Part shown: piece by piece, positions 56,701 through 64,000 of the stretch | Layout of the letters: the number at the start of each line of letters is the position of its first letter | Numbering within the stretch: position 1 is the first letter of the stretch | Origin: a virus | Virus record (IMG/VR): IMGVR_UViG_3300008952_001422 | Span: 1-64,000 of that record | DNA: 64,000 nucleotides | Direction: 5' to 3' (one strand) | Notes under the pieces: generated by a model | The model's input: the letters and a program-made list of their open reading frames with translations, nothing else | Databases searched by the model: none | Told to the model about the DNA's origin: nothing | Program-made: the position numbers and the translations under genes

Positions 56701-57434
56701 TTGAAGGACTTATGAAGATAATCAAAAGACAAGGACATGTAACTCCAGAACAAAACGATTTAATGTATAACGCAATACATAAGAAATACTATCAGGAATT
56801 ATTCCCACAAGCCCAAGAAGGTAATGAATTCTCAGGTGAATTAGCAAAAGCAAAAATTGATGGTAAGAAGTCATTTAAGGTTGATGGTAAAACTTATAAA
56901 GTTAAAGAAGCACTAACAAAACTTATAGACAATCAGAAATTTGTTGAAGCAGGCATTGTAAACTATTCTGATGCAAAGGGTAAACCTAAGTATAAGGAAG
57001 GTCAAAAGGCTGCCAAAAACGGTGAGCCATATGACAGCAATCCATATGATGGTGCTGAAAAACTTCATTGGTCAAAAGGTCACAATGACTGGAGACAAGA
57101 AAATCGCAGAAAACAAGGTAAACCAAATTATGGTGCGAGAGGACAATTCGAAGACATAGAATCTGACATTGATGAAGATGGTGTTTCAGCAGAAGACCTT
57201 GTAGATATTATTACACATCGTATTAAGATGAATAAAGAATTGATGTTGTCGTTATTAGGTGATGAAGGTCCAGGTCCATTAATGAGAGCAATTGAAGATG
57301 TAGCAGAGTTTCATAGTGGCACAACTGAAGTGGGTTCAAGTGATGTATCAATAATGGTTAAGGAAGTTATTAAATCAATGTTTCCGCTTGATTATCGTAA
57401 ATTTGATTCTGCGCCATATGGTAAGGATTCCTAA
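53712..57434 (+). CDS. Giant virion protein with N-terminal nucleotidyltransferase domain (1240 aa)
   Basis: Residues 12-200 form an HxGH nucleotidyltransferase of the NMNAT/cytidylyltransferase class: IIYPGRFHPFHIGHGKVYQYL, ISTSDNTDGDRSPFTFEEKKKMM and GVEINSASQIRNM (an ISSTxxR-type signature). The rest is a long, charged, low-complexity virion-type protein with a glycine-alanine-lysine stretch (about 440-500) and two CxxC pairs (C795/C798, C830/C833) that may bind zinc. Near 1036 a GNEFSGELAKAKIDGKKSFKV module recalls marine phage virion proteins. The enzyme may be packaged and injected; active-site integrity looks good. Confidence 0.8.
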   Translation: MDLSELLEDSNKDLVIIYPGRFHPFHIGHGKVYQYLKINYPNAQVFISTSDNTDGDRSPFTFEEKKKMMILAGVDSGAIVQCKSPYQSVEITERFDENKTVVVFAVSEKDMEEEPRFDFSKGISFKKNGEPAYLQQWRGLDSSETFSKHGYLATTPTYGFKVRGVEINSASQIRNMIATSDDTELNQILQDLYNITDVPQDIIEIFKRKIGNKETMNENWSECSLSEFLIEIEHEEKKMKKGILKTITEGKVLDVVLKPITEGKKDLHEVVLDVDYSRNPDALVKAINTMGKRLNLTLMNAPSGVEDLKTKGEARLQGGVKDITAFVEYLYKKGIMPYYNIVKEGKSPHKKGTKKYNAHMAAIHAESNESEFTRKVQEITEKKISIFESLAADIKDYVDDHKKHFDAYPQDVEIEDKIYDWDEYWAILDKVYPDDYGNQYAQEGVMGTIGQGIDDLAVGAGKLAWKGAKKAAPHVKAGAKKGASAVGKGLKKLSKIGSKNVSSKFDGTGHVSSTFRYNEDSSDSVFSIRKFKNAKDPSKDGLEITKTGGMGGTVIIKNQRELKDLLVALKSNVDNLKENYANEQHEQLEYIHHVLQECGAGNVDNAMVDQAIEFVEDIREQHFNADGSTKSESIKEGLDNDDTRNIAIRCVDEMVSQGLIPNDMDTDNQTEFEIQDIIHDHINKALQVRESQGYTDTGNIAGYLDTIDEYVEMLFKSSKDKKETEIAYRIQNAVDDIRTRELGLKPSLIRAKYNKEIKEEIDYDNLNSDDIHGTNIKDYPEYFDVKEVDDDLNVCDRCGDIQRWYDEMYWKGEEDMETNEILGDDNEAVCDRCFGELAREHHGRNKKASESYEPKMGWEKPSGDVPKDHEYGPGSEDRPKGKRGYTSSRNARTSHLKSIKKWANKKRRQMDKDAKDGVTDMGKMTSDERAKRSWAMIASKDYDNKSIIKDGVNQDQSPESIEQMQEIYKYNEDRNHHSGNILMLAHAFGTRPEIKAIEGLMKIIKRQGHVTPEQNDLMYNAIHKKYYQELFPQAQEGNEFSGELAKAKIDGKKSFKVDGKTYKVKEALTKLIDNQKFVEAGIVNYSDAKGKPKYKEGQKAAKNGEPYDSNPYDGAEKLHWSKGHNDWRQENRRKQGKPNYGARGQFEDIESDIDEDGVSAEDLVDIITHRIKMNKELMLSLLGDEGPGPLMRAIEDVAEFHSGTTEVGSSDVSIMVKEVIKSMFPLDYRKFDSAPYGKDS

Positions 57435-57437
57435 ATT

Positions 57438-57779
57438 ATGGCAAACGGAGTAGATTTAACACAACATGGTAAAGTAAACATGGACATCAAAAGTCTTGTA
57501 GGCATTGCTATAATGATAATGTCAATAGCGGCAGTTTACTTTTCATTGCAGGGCAAAATATCACAACTACAACTAGATGTTATTCGAATGCAAGATACTT
57601 CGGAATTGAATACAGAATTCCGTATTAAGTGGCCCAGAGGGGAACTTGGTGCATTACCAGATGATGCTGTACAAGACATAAACATTGAATATCTTAAAGA
57701 AGAAATAGAAGAGGTTAAGGAAGTTCTTGAAGAATTAGAAGAAGAACTAGAAGAACACATAAGAGCCCAGGGACAGTAA
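57438..57779 (+). CDS. Membrane-anchored coiled-coil protein (113 aa)
   Basis: A hydrophobic helix (LVGIAIMIMSIAAVYFSLQ, about 20-38), then a WPRGELGALPDD turn and a strongly acidic coiled coil (LKEEIEEVKEVLEELEEELEEH). Late operon with the long virion genes. No known family; possibly an injected or assembly membrane protein. Confidence 0.72.
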   Translation: MANGVDLTQHGKVNMDIKSLVGIAIMIMSIAAVYFSLQGKISQLQLDVIRMQDTSELNTEFRIKWPRGELGALPDDAVQDINIEYLKEEIEEVKEVLEELEEELEEHIRAQGQ

Positions 57780-57780
57780 T

Positions 57781-58041
57781 ATGAAAGACCAAATAATAAT
57801 GTTATTGATAGGAATTCTAATCGCCTTAGGTGGTTGGAATCTTACGCAAACATTTAGTCTATCAACTACTCAAGCAGTGTTAGATGATAAAGTTGATAAG
57901 TTAGAAAGAGGTGTTGAAAAACTTCAAGACCAAATGGACGACATGATGGACAAAGATGAAGAAATCATGGAACAGCATGAAGATTTGTTTGAACAAATTA
58001 GAAACAATAATGACAGCGGCTCAAGGACTTATAATTACTAA
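57781..58041 (+). CDS. Membrane-anchored coiled-coil protein (86 aa)
   Basis: N-terminal helix (IIMLLIGILIALGGWNLTQTF) and a coiled coil (VLDDKVDKLERGVEKLQDQMDDMMDKDEEI). Same design as the preceding gene, one base away. Ends on the first base of the next ATG. Confidence 0.72.
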   Translation: MKDQIIMLLIGILIALGGWNLTQTFSLSTTQAVLDDKVDKLERGVEKLQDQMDDMMDKDEEIMEQHEDLFEQIRNNNDSGSRTYNY

Positions 58042-58907
58042 TGAATTTATTTGAATTGACACAATATAAGAGTGCATCTGAGAAAGTGCTAATAGAGGGC
58101 GGTGCAATGCCTGGCGTTGGTGCTATTCATACTGATGAAATTAGACCAACACTTGCTCCATTAGAAAAAGAATTAGGAATCGATTTAATGAACAACACAT
58201 TAGGTAGTGTTGGCAAAAGAGAATTCAGTGGCGATATTGATGTTGCATTACAAATTGACACAGATAAGATACCAGAGTTTGTAGAAAGACTTAAAAAGAG
58301 CAATCAAATTCTTGATATTGCAAAGTCAAGTGTAATTATGACAAAGGTTAAAATTGTTGACTTTGATAAGAGTAAAGAAGATGGTAGACCAAGAACTGGT
58401 TATGTACAGGTAGACTTTATGCCTGGTGACCCAGATTGGTTAAAGACATACTATCATTCACCGAATGAAAAAGATAGTCAGTATAAAGGAGTTTATCGTA
58501 ATATAATGATTGCCTCTATTGCTGGAAACATAAATATCGAAGATAGTGAAGAAAAGATTGATGATGGCAGACCATTACAATCGAAAAGATTTATGTGGAG
58601 TCCAAGAGATGGACTAGTAAGAGTTTTACGTAGACCTGTTCCTAAGAAAAGTGGACAAGGGTATACAAAGAAAAATAACAATAAAATTATTGCTGGACCA
58701 TGGAAGACAGCAGATGAAATTGCTAAGAATCTCGGTCTAGATAATGGTGACGATTTAGATAGTTACGAAACATTAGTTAAAGTAATTAAAAAGAATTTAT
58801 CTAATGAAGACCAGAAAGCAATATTTACTGCGTTTGCAGATAATTACACAATAAAGGGTTTAGGTCTCCCACCAGAACTTCAACAGTATGACCAAGGTGA
58901 ACTATAA
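58041..58907 (+). CDS. Nucleotidyltransferase-fold protein (Pol-beta type)
   Basis: 288 residues. TLGSVGKREFSGDIDVALQID is the G-S-x(n)-S-G-D-I-D motif of Pol-beta-like nucleotidyltransferases (first two metal-binding aspartates), and GYVQVDFMPGDPDW supplies the third. A C-terminal helical domain follows. Marine T4-like phages carry such proteins among virion genes as I recall. It might add nucleotides to RNA, DNA or a protein; the target is unknown. Confidence 0.8.
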   Translation: MNLFELTQYKSASEKVLIEGGAMPGVGAIHTDEIRPTLAPLEKELGIDLMNNTLGSVGKREFSGDIDVALQIDTDKIPEFVERLKKSNQILDIAKSSVIMTKVKIVDFDKSKEDGRPRTGYVQVDFMPGDPDWLKTYYHSPNEKDSQYKGVYRNIMIASIAGNINIEDSEEKIDDGRPLQSKRFMWSPRDGLVRVLRRPVPKKSGQGYTKKNNNKIIAGPWKTADEIAKNLGLDNGDDLDSYETLVKVIKKNLSNEDQKAIFTAFADNYTIKGLGLPPELQQYDQGEL

Positions 58908-61411
58908 TGAAATTAGACGAATTAGACAAACAAATTACATCATCTGACCTAGAAGCGTTAGAAACATTTGCTGATAGAATATTTGGCAAAGTAGGTATTG
59001 ATGTTGAATTCACTCGTCATTTCTTAGACAGAGTTAATGATACACGTAATAGAAAACAAATTACAGCAAGTGAATTAACTCGTTTATTCAAACAAGAATA
59101 CAAACGTTGGGGTCAACCTATTGCCCAAATGGGACCTGATGCTGAAGCAGTAATGAAAGATTTATCAACTGATATCAATATGCCATTTGCATTAGTATGG
59201 GATAAAGAAAATGAAGAACTTGATTTAATAGTAAAGACTGTAATGCGTAAACCAGATTTCAAAACATCTAACAGAGAGTTCCCAGTAGAAAGTGAATATT
59301 TTATTAAAGGAAAAGATACTTTGATTCCGTATGTATCAATGGATTGGGGATTGTGGAAAGCATCTCAAAGAGGAAGAATCAGTTTTGATGAAAGACTTTC
59401 AGAGTATATTGATAATGCTGGTGGTCAAGGAAGTGAAGGTCATATGAAAATGTGGTCAAGATTTAAAAAGAATCATGGTATAAAGAGTATGACTACTGAT
59501 GAAAAAGAAGAAACTTTTTTATATCAAAAAATGAAAAGTATGAAAAAATGGGAATATCCTAAACTTGAAGAAGAAGATGCTGGTCTTTATTATGATAATG
59601 TTAAAAAGAAAGATTACAGTAAGTATAAGGGAGAACAAATTTACGAATTAAGACAACAACTAAAAAGTATTAGACAAACACTTCTTAATTTACAAGATGT
59701 CGACCCTAAGGATGGCAGTTCAGATATGCAAAACGACATTAAAGGTATGCTTAGAGGATATGATGAATTAACAACTGCTATGGGTTCAGCAGAAGATAAA
59801 CTTTTAGGTGAAGGTATAGCAGAAGATGATTTAAGTGAGTTGGGCAGAGGATTATTCAGTATGGGTGGTCGTTCTGGCTCAAGATATACTCCAACTCAAA
59901 GTTCAACACATAGAACCATATCTCTTCCATTACGAGGTGAGCCAAAACTTCGACCAGCACACTCAAATAATATGTTTAGAAGATTATTGAAACTTAATAA
60001 AGATAATGAAACAGACAAAGAAACAGTAAATGAAGACCCAGATTATACTTTGATGGCTCAAAAAGCCACAATGAATTTAAGTGACCAAGCGATTGTTGCC
60101 TTAATTGCAGATTTGTATAAACAATTAGATAGGCAAGTAAATGAAGAAACAACACAATGTACTGCTTGTGATGGTACAGGTTGGGATAGAAGTGTAACTT
60201 CTGACGAAGATGATAGAGGTTGTGACGAATGTGGTGGCACTGGCGAGATTGAAGTTTTAGAAGAACATAATGTTCAGGTTAAAGGTAGTGACCCGTGGCC
60301 AAAAGCGAAGCCAGGAAGAACAGACCATCCGTTTATAGGTAAGTTAGTTGGCTCAAAATATAACGAAGATAGTCTTGCTGATACTAGACAAAAAAGAATA
60401 GCAATAGATACAGTTAGAAATCCTAGTAAAGCATTGTTAGGTGGTCCTTCAGCCAGTGAAGCAGAAGATATTTTAAAAACTAAATTTGGATATTCAGATA
60501 AAGATATTGCTAATCTTAAATCTACAGATAGTGGATTACAGAAGTTTGATACCACAAACGAAGCAACACAAAAACCATACGTATCAATGTATAGAGATAA
60601 AGATAACAGAAACAAAATGGTTTATGATGTGTTAGATAAGTACGGCAACTCAGCATTTAAATCTTACGATAAAGATGAAGCACAGAAATATCTCAAAGAC
60701 AACTATGAATCATTGAGAGAAGAATCTCAAATATGGAAATTCAACAAAGAAGACCCAAATAATCCTGAAGTGTTAATTCAAGGATTTGGAAGACTTATGC
60801 TTAATCAAATAGAAGATAGTGTAATTGGTAAACTAGAAGACTTAGTTCAAAGAGCAAAGGGTAGGAGAGATTGGCAACAGATAAATGCTAATTTAGATAG
60901 TGAGATTATGCAAATTATGATTAAGGCAATTGTTGATACAAAGAAAGATTTAGAAAAAACACGTAAAAGAGGTGGTCCTAAGTCACGAGGTATTAACAAA
61001 GACATCAATTATGAAAGCAAAGAAAGAACTTCTATACTTGATGTGATTGGTGAAAACACAAAGGTAAAAGAATTCGAAAAAGACTTTTCTAAATTAAATG
61101 AATTCACTCTTGTAGATGTCAAAGACATGATTAAAAAAGGTTGGATGTCTAGGCCAACTGAGAAACAATGGAAAGAACTTATAAAGATATACAACAAGTA
61201 CAAAGGAAATGTAACTAGAAAAGATTTAATAGATGTTGGTATTGCAACTCTAGGTCGTAAAGAGTCAGTTAAAGAAACTGGTGGTGTAGGCAAAGTAGTA
61301 CCAGGAGTAAACACAAGTGTTGATGTTGGACCAAATGAAATTAAGAAACAAGCGGCCAAGTTTGGCAATGATGTTGACAAAGACGGAGTTCCAAAGAAAA
61401 ATTTACGATAA
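58907..61411 (+). CDS. Large virion-associated protein with DnaJ-type zinc motif (834 aa)
   Basis: The N-terminal 120 residues (VEFTRHFLDRVNDTRNRKQITASELTRLFKQEYKRWG ... ALVWDKENEELDLIVKTVMRK) form a compact module found in marine phage virion genes. In the middle CTACDGTGWDRS and CDECGGTGEIE (C418/C421, C439/C442) give a CxxCxGxG pair like the DnaJ zinc finger. The rest is charged and low in complexity. It overlaps the preceding stop by one base (TAATG). Probably packaged or a prohead-related protein. Confidence 0.72.
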   Translation: MKLDELDKQITSSDLEALETFADRIFGKVGIDVEFTRHFLDRVNDTRNRKQITASELTRLFKQEYKRWGQPIAQMGPDAEAVMKDLSTDINMPFALVWDKENEELDLIVKTVMRKPDFKTSNREFPVESEYFIKGKDTLIPYVSMDWGLWKASQRGRISFDERLSEYIDNAGGQGSEGHMKMWSRFKKNHGIKSMTTDEKEETFLYQKMKSMKKWEYPKLEEEDAGLYYDNVKKKDYSKYKGEQIYELRQQLKSIRQTLLNLQDVDPKDGSSDMQNDIKGMLRGYDELTTAMGSAEDKLLGEGIAEDDLSELGRGLFSMGGRSGSRYTPTQSSTHRTISLPLRGEPKLRPAHSNNMFRRLLKLNKDNETDKETVNEDPDYTLMAQKATMNLSDQAIVALIADLYKQLDRQVNEETTQCTACDGTGWDRSVTSDEDDRGCDECGGTGEIEVLEEHNVQVKGSDPWPKAKPGRTDHPFIGKLVGSKYNEDSLADTRQKRIAIDTVRNPSKALLGGPSASEAEDILKTKFGYSDKDIANLKSTDSGLQKFDTTNEATQKPYVSMYRDKDNRNKMVYDVLDKYGNSAFKSYDKDEAQKYLKDNYESLREESQIWKFNKEDPNNPEVLIQGFGRLMLNQIEDSVIGKLEDLVQRAKGRRDWQQINANLDSEIMQIMIKAIVDTKKDLEKTRKRGGPKSRGINKDINYESKERTSILDVIGENTKVKEFEKDFSKLNEFTLVDVKDMIKKGWMSRPTEKQWKELIKIYNKYKGNVTRKDLIDVGIATLGRKESVKETGGVGKVVPGVNTSVDVGPNEIKKQAAKFGNDVDKDGVPKKNLR

Positions 61412-61422
61412 AAGGCATTCAA

Positions 61423-62673
61423 GTGTATAACAAAGACACAATGTGTTATAAAACTTGGAATGATATTATCATATCATTACCAAAGAAAACAGTTAGTTGG
61501 TGTTGTAAGACAAACTTAACTGCTCAACAAACAAAAGAAACCACATTTAATTTAGATATCTTAAACACACAAGGTATAGATTTTCTTTTCAATCATCCAA
61601 TTCTTCAAAAGAGAAAAAACAACTTAGCAACTGGTGTAAGATGTCCAGATTGCCATGTATGTTGGGAATCAGAAGATAGGTCTGGACAAAGTCATAGAAC
61701 ATTATATACTAAAACTTACGAATCTAAGGAGTCCTTTACTGGTGAATTTGATTATGATACTCCTGCTACCTTTATTGAACTTGAATTAACAAACAAGTGT
61801 AATCTAGCATGTGTATATTGTGGACCACAACTTAGTTCAAGATGGCAAAAAGAATTAAAACAACGACATCCTGATACTGAAGATGAGATATTTCATAAAG
61901 TAATGGAGTTATTTACAGAATATTGTAATACTAAACTCACAAATGAACCATATATCAATATCAGTCTATTAGGTGGCGAGCCTTTCTTTACTGACCACAT
62001 GTACATATTCTTAGAATATCTTTCAAAATTCCATGTAAAATCAGAACAAGAAGTAACAGTTACAATCACAACTGGTATGGCTTTTCCTGAAAAGAAATTT
62101 ACGAAATTTATTGAGTTGATTGAACGTACTCCTAACATAATATACATTATGCAGTTATCTGGAGAAGCAATTGACGAGAGAGCAGAACTAATTCGGTGGG
62201 GGATGGACTTTAAGACGTGGAACAATAACTTAGATATGTTCTTAACAGAGTCAGCAAGACTGAAGAATCTAGTTATAGGATTTGGTTGCGCCCATAATGC
62301 CTTATCTCTGCCGTATTTCAAAGACTTTCTTGTATACATTAATAAAAAACTGGCAAAACACGAATACAAATCTCTTGTATGGTTTCTAATCAACTATATA
62401 GAAGAGCCACAACACTTATCCATATCAATGCTAAATAGTCACCATGCTGATGCTGTAACAGAGCAGATAGAGTACATGGAGAACGAAATGACTAATCTTT
62501 ATAAGAAAGATGAGTATACTACTATGCTAAAGTCACTTAGAAATCAAATTTTGAATGCGAATATCACTCCAGAGATGAAGCAGAATGCTTCAAAAGAGTT
62601 TGAAATGTTAGAGAATAGAAGAGGAATCTCCTACAAGTCTGAATTTCCTCATTTTGATGAGATAATTAAATAA
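61423..62673 (+). CDS. Twitch-domain radical SAM protein
   Basis: 416 residues. The [4Fe-4S] motif is C126-x3-C130-x2-C133 (NKCNLACVYC) with the SAM-binding ISLLGGEPFF further on. An N-terminal cluster of cysteines (C27, C28 and C74-x2-C77-x2-C80, RCPDCHVCW) is typical of twitch/SPASM radical SAM proteins with an extra cluster. These enzymes make peptide or protein radicals, for example in maturation or modification. Expected users of the phage Fe-S proteins and ferredoxin reductase. GTG 61423 with AAAAGG, or ATG 61441, are possible starts. Confidence 0.85.
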   Translation: MYNKDTMCYKTWNDIIISLPKKTVSWCCKTNLTAQQTKETTFNLDILNTQGIDFLFNHPILQKRKNNLATGVRCPDCHVCWESEDRSGQSHRTLYTKTYESKESFTGEFDYDTPATFIELELTNKCNLACVYCGPQLSSRWQKELKQRHPDTEDEIFHKVMELFTEYCNTKLTNEPYINISLLGGEPFFTDHMYIFLEYLSKFHVKSEQEVTVTITTGMAFPEKKFTKFIELIERTPNIIYIMQLSGEAIDERAELIRWGMDFKTWNNNLDMFLTESARLKNLVIGFGCAHNALSLPYFKDFLVYINKKLAKHEYKSLVWFLINYIEEPQHLSISMLNSHHADAVTEQIEYMENEMTNLYKKDEYTTMLKSLRNQILNANITPEMKQNASKEFEMLENRRGISYKSEFPHFDEIIK

Positions 62674-62689
62674 GAATATTTTATTTTTT

Positions 62690-62697
62690 GATAAATA
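62690..62697 (+). promoter_or_regulatory. Late promoter (GATAAATACTATT)
   Basis: Extended consensus, ending five bases before ATG 62703. The mRNA should start at or next to the A of the ATG. Confidence 0.85.
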
Positions 62698-62702
62698 CTA
62701 TT

Positions 62703-62909
62703 ATGAAAATATATGAGATTTTAGGTGAAATGACAAGTGCTGGTGGTATTGCAAGTGTTTCTACTACATTAGGTGGTGGTGACCCAAAGCAGAGCATATA
62801 CGCATCTAAAAAATCAAAGAAGAAAAAGAAATTAAAGATGGGATATAGTGCAGATGTTGGCAATTTATCATATAATACTCCCGTTAAATCACCAATGATT
62901 AGAAGGTAG
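62703..62909 (+). CDS. Small late protein (68 aa), leaderless
   Basis: KIYEILGEMTSAGGIASVSTTLGGGDPKQ and a lysine run, then MGYSADVGNLSYNTPVKSPMIRR. Short starts with EIL-x-E-M-TSAG are common in marine phage virion genes as I recall. ATG 62703 is directly behind the late promoter; a longer frame from 62688 would include promoter bases. Probably virion or assembly factor. Confidence 0.72.
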   Translation: MKIYEILGEMTSAGGIASVSTTLGGGDPKQSIYASKKSKKKKKLKMGYSADVGNLSYNTPVKSPMIRR

Positions 62910-62916
62910 AAGGCTT

Positions 62917-64000
62917 ATGAAACTGACACAACTTATAGAAACCAAAGAACGTCTTTACGTTTGCGTTCATGCTAAAACTCCAAAGCATGAAGTTTACGCA
63001 AAATCATCTTATGATGCGGCAAAACAAGCGGCTGAGTATTGGGGTATGAAATCTACAGCAGGCATTGATGCACATTTGGCAGAAGACAATCAGCCTGAAC
63101 CACGTAAGATGCAAGTAACACAAGCAGACAAAGATAATAATACTGAAGCCTGGAAACGTTTTAGAGCAGGTGACCCAAGATATGAATGGAAAGATATGAT
63201 ACTTTCCAAAAAAGAAGGTGATGTATCAGAAGCAGTTGGCGAATTTGCACAACCAATTTATGATTTAATTGATGACTTGGGTGGTGATAATGATGCACAT
63301 GAAATCGTATTAAACGATATGGTTCGTTACTTAGGTGGTGATACTATTCAAGATTTTGTTAAAGACTTTAGAAGTAACCATGATATGAATCATCCAGGTG
63401 AAGATGGCGATTACGGTGAAGATGATAAAAACTTTGAATCAGTAAAAGAAGCAACACATGGTGAAGCCAAACCAATTTATGATTTAGTTGGTTCATTAGG
63501 TGCAGGTGATATTGAATTAGCACAGAATCCTGTATTTCAAGATTTAGTTCGTTTTTTAGATGCTGATACTATTAATAAGTTTGTAACAGACTTCCGTAGA
63601 AAGATGGCTAAAGATAAAGATTTCAAAGGTTCAGTTGATTTTGGTCAATATAAAGAATCATTTAATGATGAAGAATATAATGATGAAGAAAGGGCTGGAA
63701 TGGAATATACTGTATGGGTTGGTGGTACTGAAGTTAATGACAAGTGGCTAAATTACGAAGAAGCCAAAGAGTTATATGACTTATGGAGAGCCAAAGGTTA
63801 CGATGACGTTCAACTAGATGCTCGTTTAAAAGAAGGTTCATTTTGGGGCAGAGATGATATGGTTGCTCAAATGAAAAGAGATGAACTAGCGGCAGGAATG
63901 AGAAAGTACACAAAAGATGTTGACGGCGTCCATAGCGGTTCGACTACTTCTGACCCAGAAGAATGGAAAAGATTAGAAGCAGATGGTTACGAATGGGATA
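62917..64000 (+). CDS. Large acidic virion-type protein, C-terminus beyond window
   Basis: ATG 62917 opens a frame that stays open to the right edge (361 codons). Start KLTQLIETKERLYVCVHAKTPKHEVYAKSSYDAAKQAAEYWGMKS is a small strand-helix module. Residues about 109-155 and 183-230 are an imperfect tandem copy (PIYDLIDDLGGDN ... DMVRYLGGDTIQDFVKDFR and PIYDLVGSLGAGD ... DLVRFLDADTINKFVTDFR). It follows the late gene at 62703 without a new promoter. Its make-up is like the other giant virion proteins. Confidence 0.75.
   Translation, partial: MKLTQLIETKERLYVCVHAKTPKHEVYAKSSYDAAKQAAEYWGMKSTAGIDAHLAEDNQPEPRKMQVTQADKDNNTEAWKRFRAGDPRYEWKDMILSKKEGDVSEAVGEFAQPIYDLIDDLGGDNDAHEIVLNDMVRYLGGDTIQDFVKDFRSNHDMNHPGEDGDYGEDDKNFESVKEATHGEAKPIYDLVGSLGAGDIELAQNPVFQDLVRFLDADTINKFVTDFRRKMAKDKDFKGSVDFGQYKESFNDEEYNDEERAGMEYTVWVGGTEVNDKWLNYEEAKELYDLWRAKGYDDVQLDARLKEGSFWGRDDMVAQMKRDELAAGMRKYTKDVDGVHSGSTTSDPEEWKRLEADGYEWD

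Noticed and set aside
1-64000. Integrase, attachment site, insertion sequence or transposon
   Set aside because: I saw no recombinase gene, terminal inverted repeats or target duplications; the window looks like a continuous lytic-phage genome.

Overview
The window is a 64-kb, AT-rich, densely packed piece of a large T4-like (myovirus-type) bacteriophage genome. The evidence is a T4 gp44-type clamp-loader ATPase, a gp31/GroES-type co-chaperonin, a DexA-like exonuclease, two tRNA genes, long tail-fibre genes and a set of T4-style late promoters (GATAAATA or TATAAATA, the best copies being followed by CTATT or GTATT as in T4). A second promoter set is host-sigma70-like (ACTTGACTT - 16-18 bp - TATAAT or TATCAT) and precedes metabolic and replication genes, so these are probably early. 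Gene content (UDP-glucose dehydrogenase, A-type Fe-S carrier, MazG proteins, 2OG/Fe(II) oxygenases, virion proteins fused to nucleotidyltransferases) resembles marine T4-like phages of AT-rich Gram-negative bacteria. The host cannot be named from this sequence.

Layout. 1-5.8 kb: mixed strands, with late minus-strand genes (metallopeptidase-like, DUF2061, two long unknowns) and short plus-strand membrane genes. 5.8-31 kb: plus-strand early/metabolic block with MazG, UDP-glucose dehydrogenase, AcpS, a GreA-like factor, a SleB-type lysin, exonuclease, GMP reductase, cytidylyltransferase, ferredoxin-NADP reductase, glutaredoxin, 2OG oxygenases, SprT-like protein, clamp loader, Smr protein, NAD synthetase, FTR1-like permease, phosphoribosyltransferase, NAD-dependent formate dehydrogenase, DNA ligase, tRNA-Glu, tRNA-Asp, SET-domain protein, a Pol III alpha fragment and a co-chaperonin. 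31-38.5 kb: a HAD phosphatase, translation factor IF-1, a spanin-like pair, a J-domain protein and a ClpA-type unfoldase. 38.5-45.6 kb: late tail-fibre and structural genes. 45.7-47.6 kb: holin candidate, RyR-domain protein, and an HscB / IscA-type / acyl-carrier-protein cluster. 47.7-53.2 kb: a phage-encoded outer-membrane-barrel gene under a complex promoter, then a late inner-membrane cassette (ExbB/MotA-type channel, partner proteins, ClpP-like membrane protease, SbmA/BacA-type transporter). 53.6-64 kb: very long late virion proteins, a radical SAM enzyme and a large open gene at the right edge.

How it works together. The phage appears to carry a redox/NAD module (formate dehydrogenase, NAD synthetase, ferredoxin-NADP reductase, glutaredoxin), a purine module (GMP reductase, purine phosphoribosyltransferase, two MazG proteins), an Fe-S module (HscB, IscA-type carrier, ACP plus AcpS, with a radical SAM enzyme as possible client), a proteostasis module (co-chaperonin, J protein, ClpA) and an envelope-remodelling module (barrel protein, proton-channel-like protein, membrane protease, SbmA-like transporter). 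Translation control looks unusual: IF-1 is phage-encoded, NAD synthetase seems to start at AUU, several early and late mRNAs look leaderless or nearly so, and one late gene has a ribosome-binding site that only read-through transcripts can hide in a hairpin.
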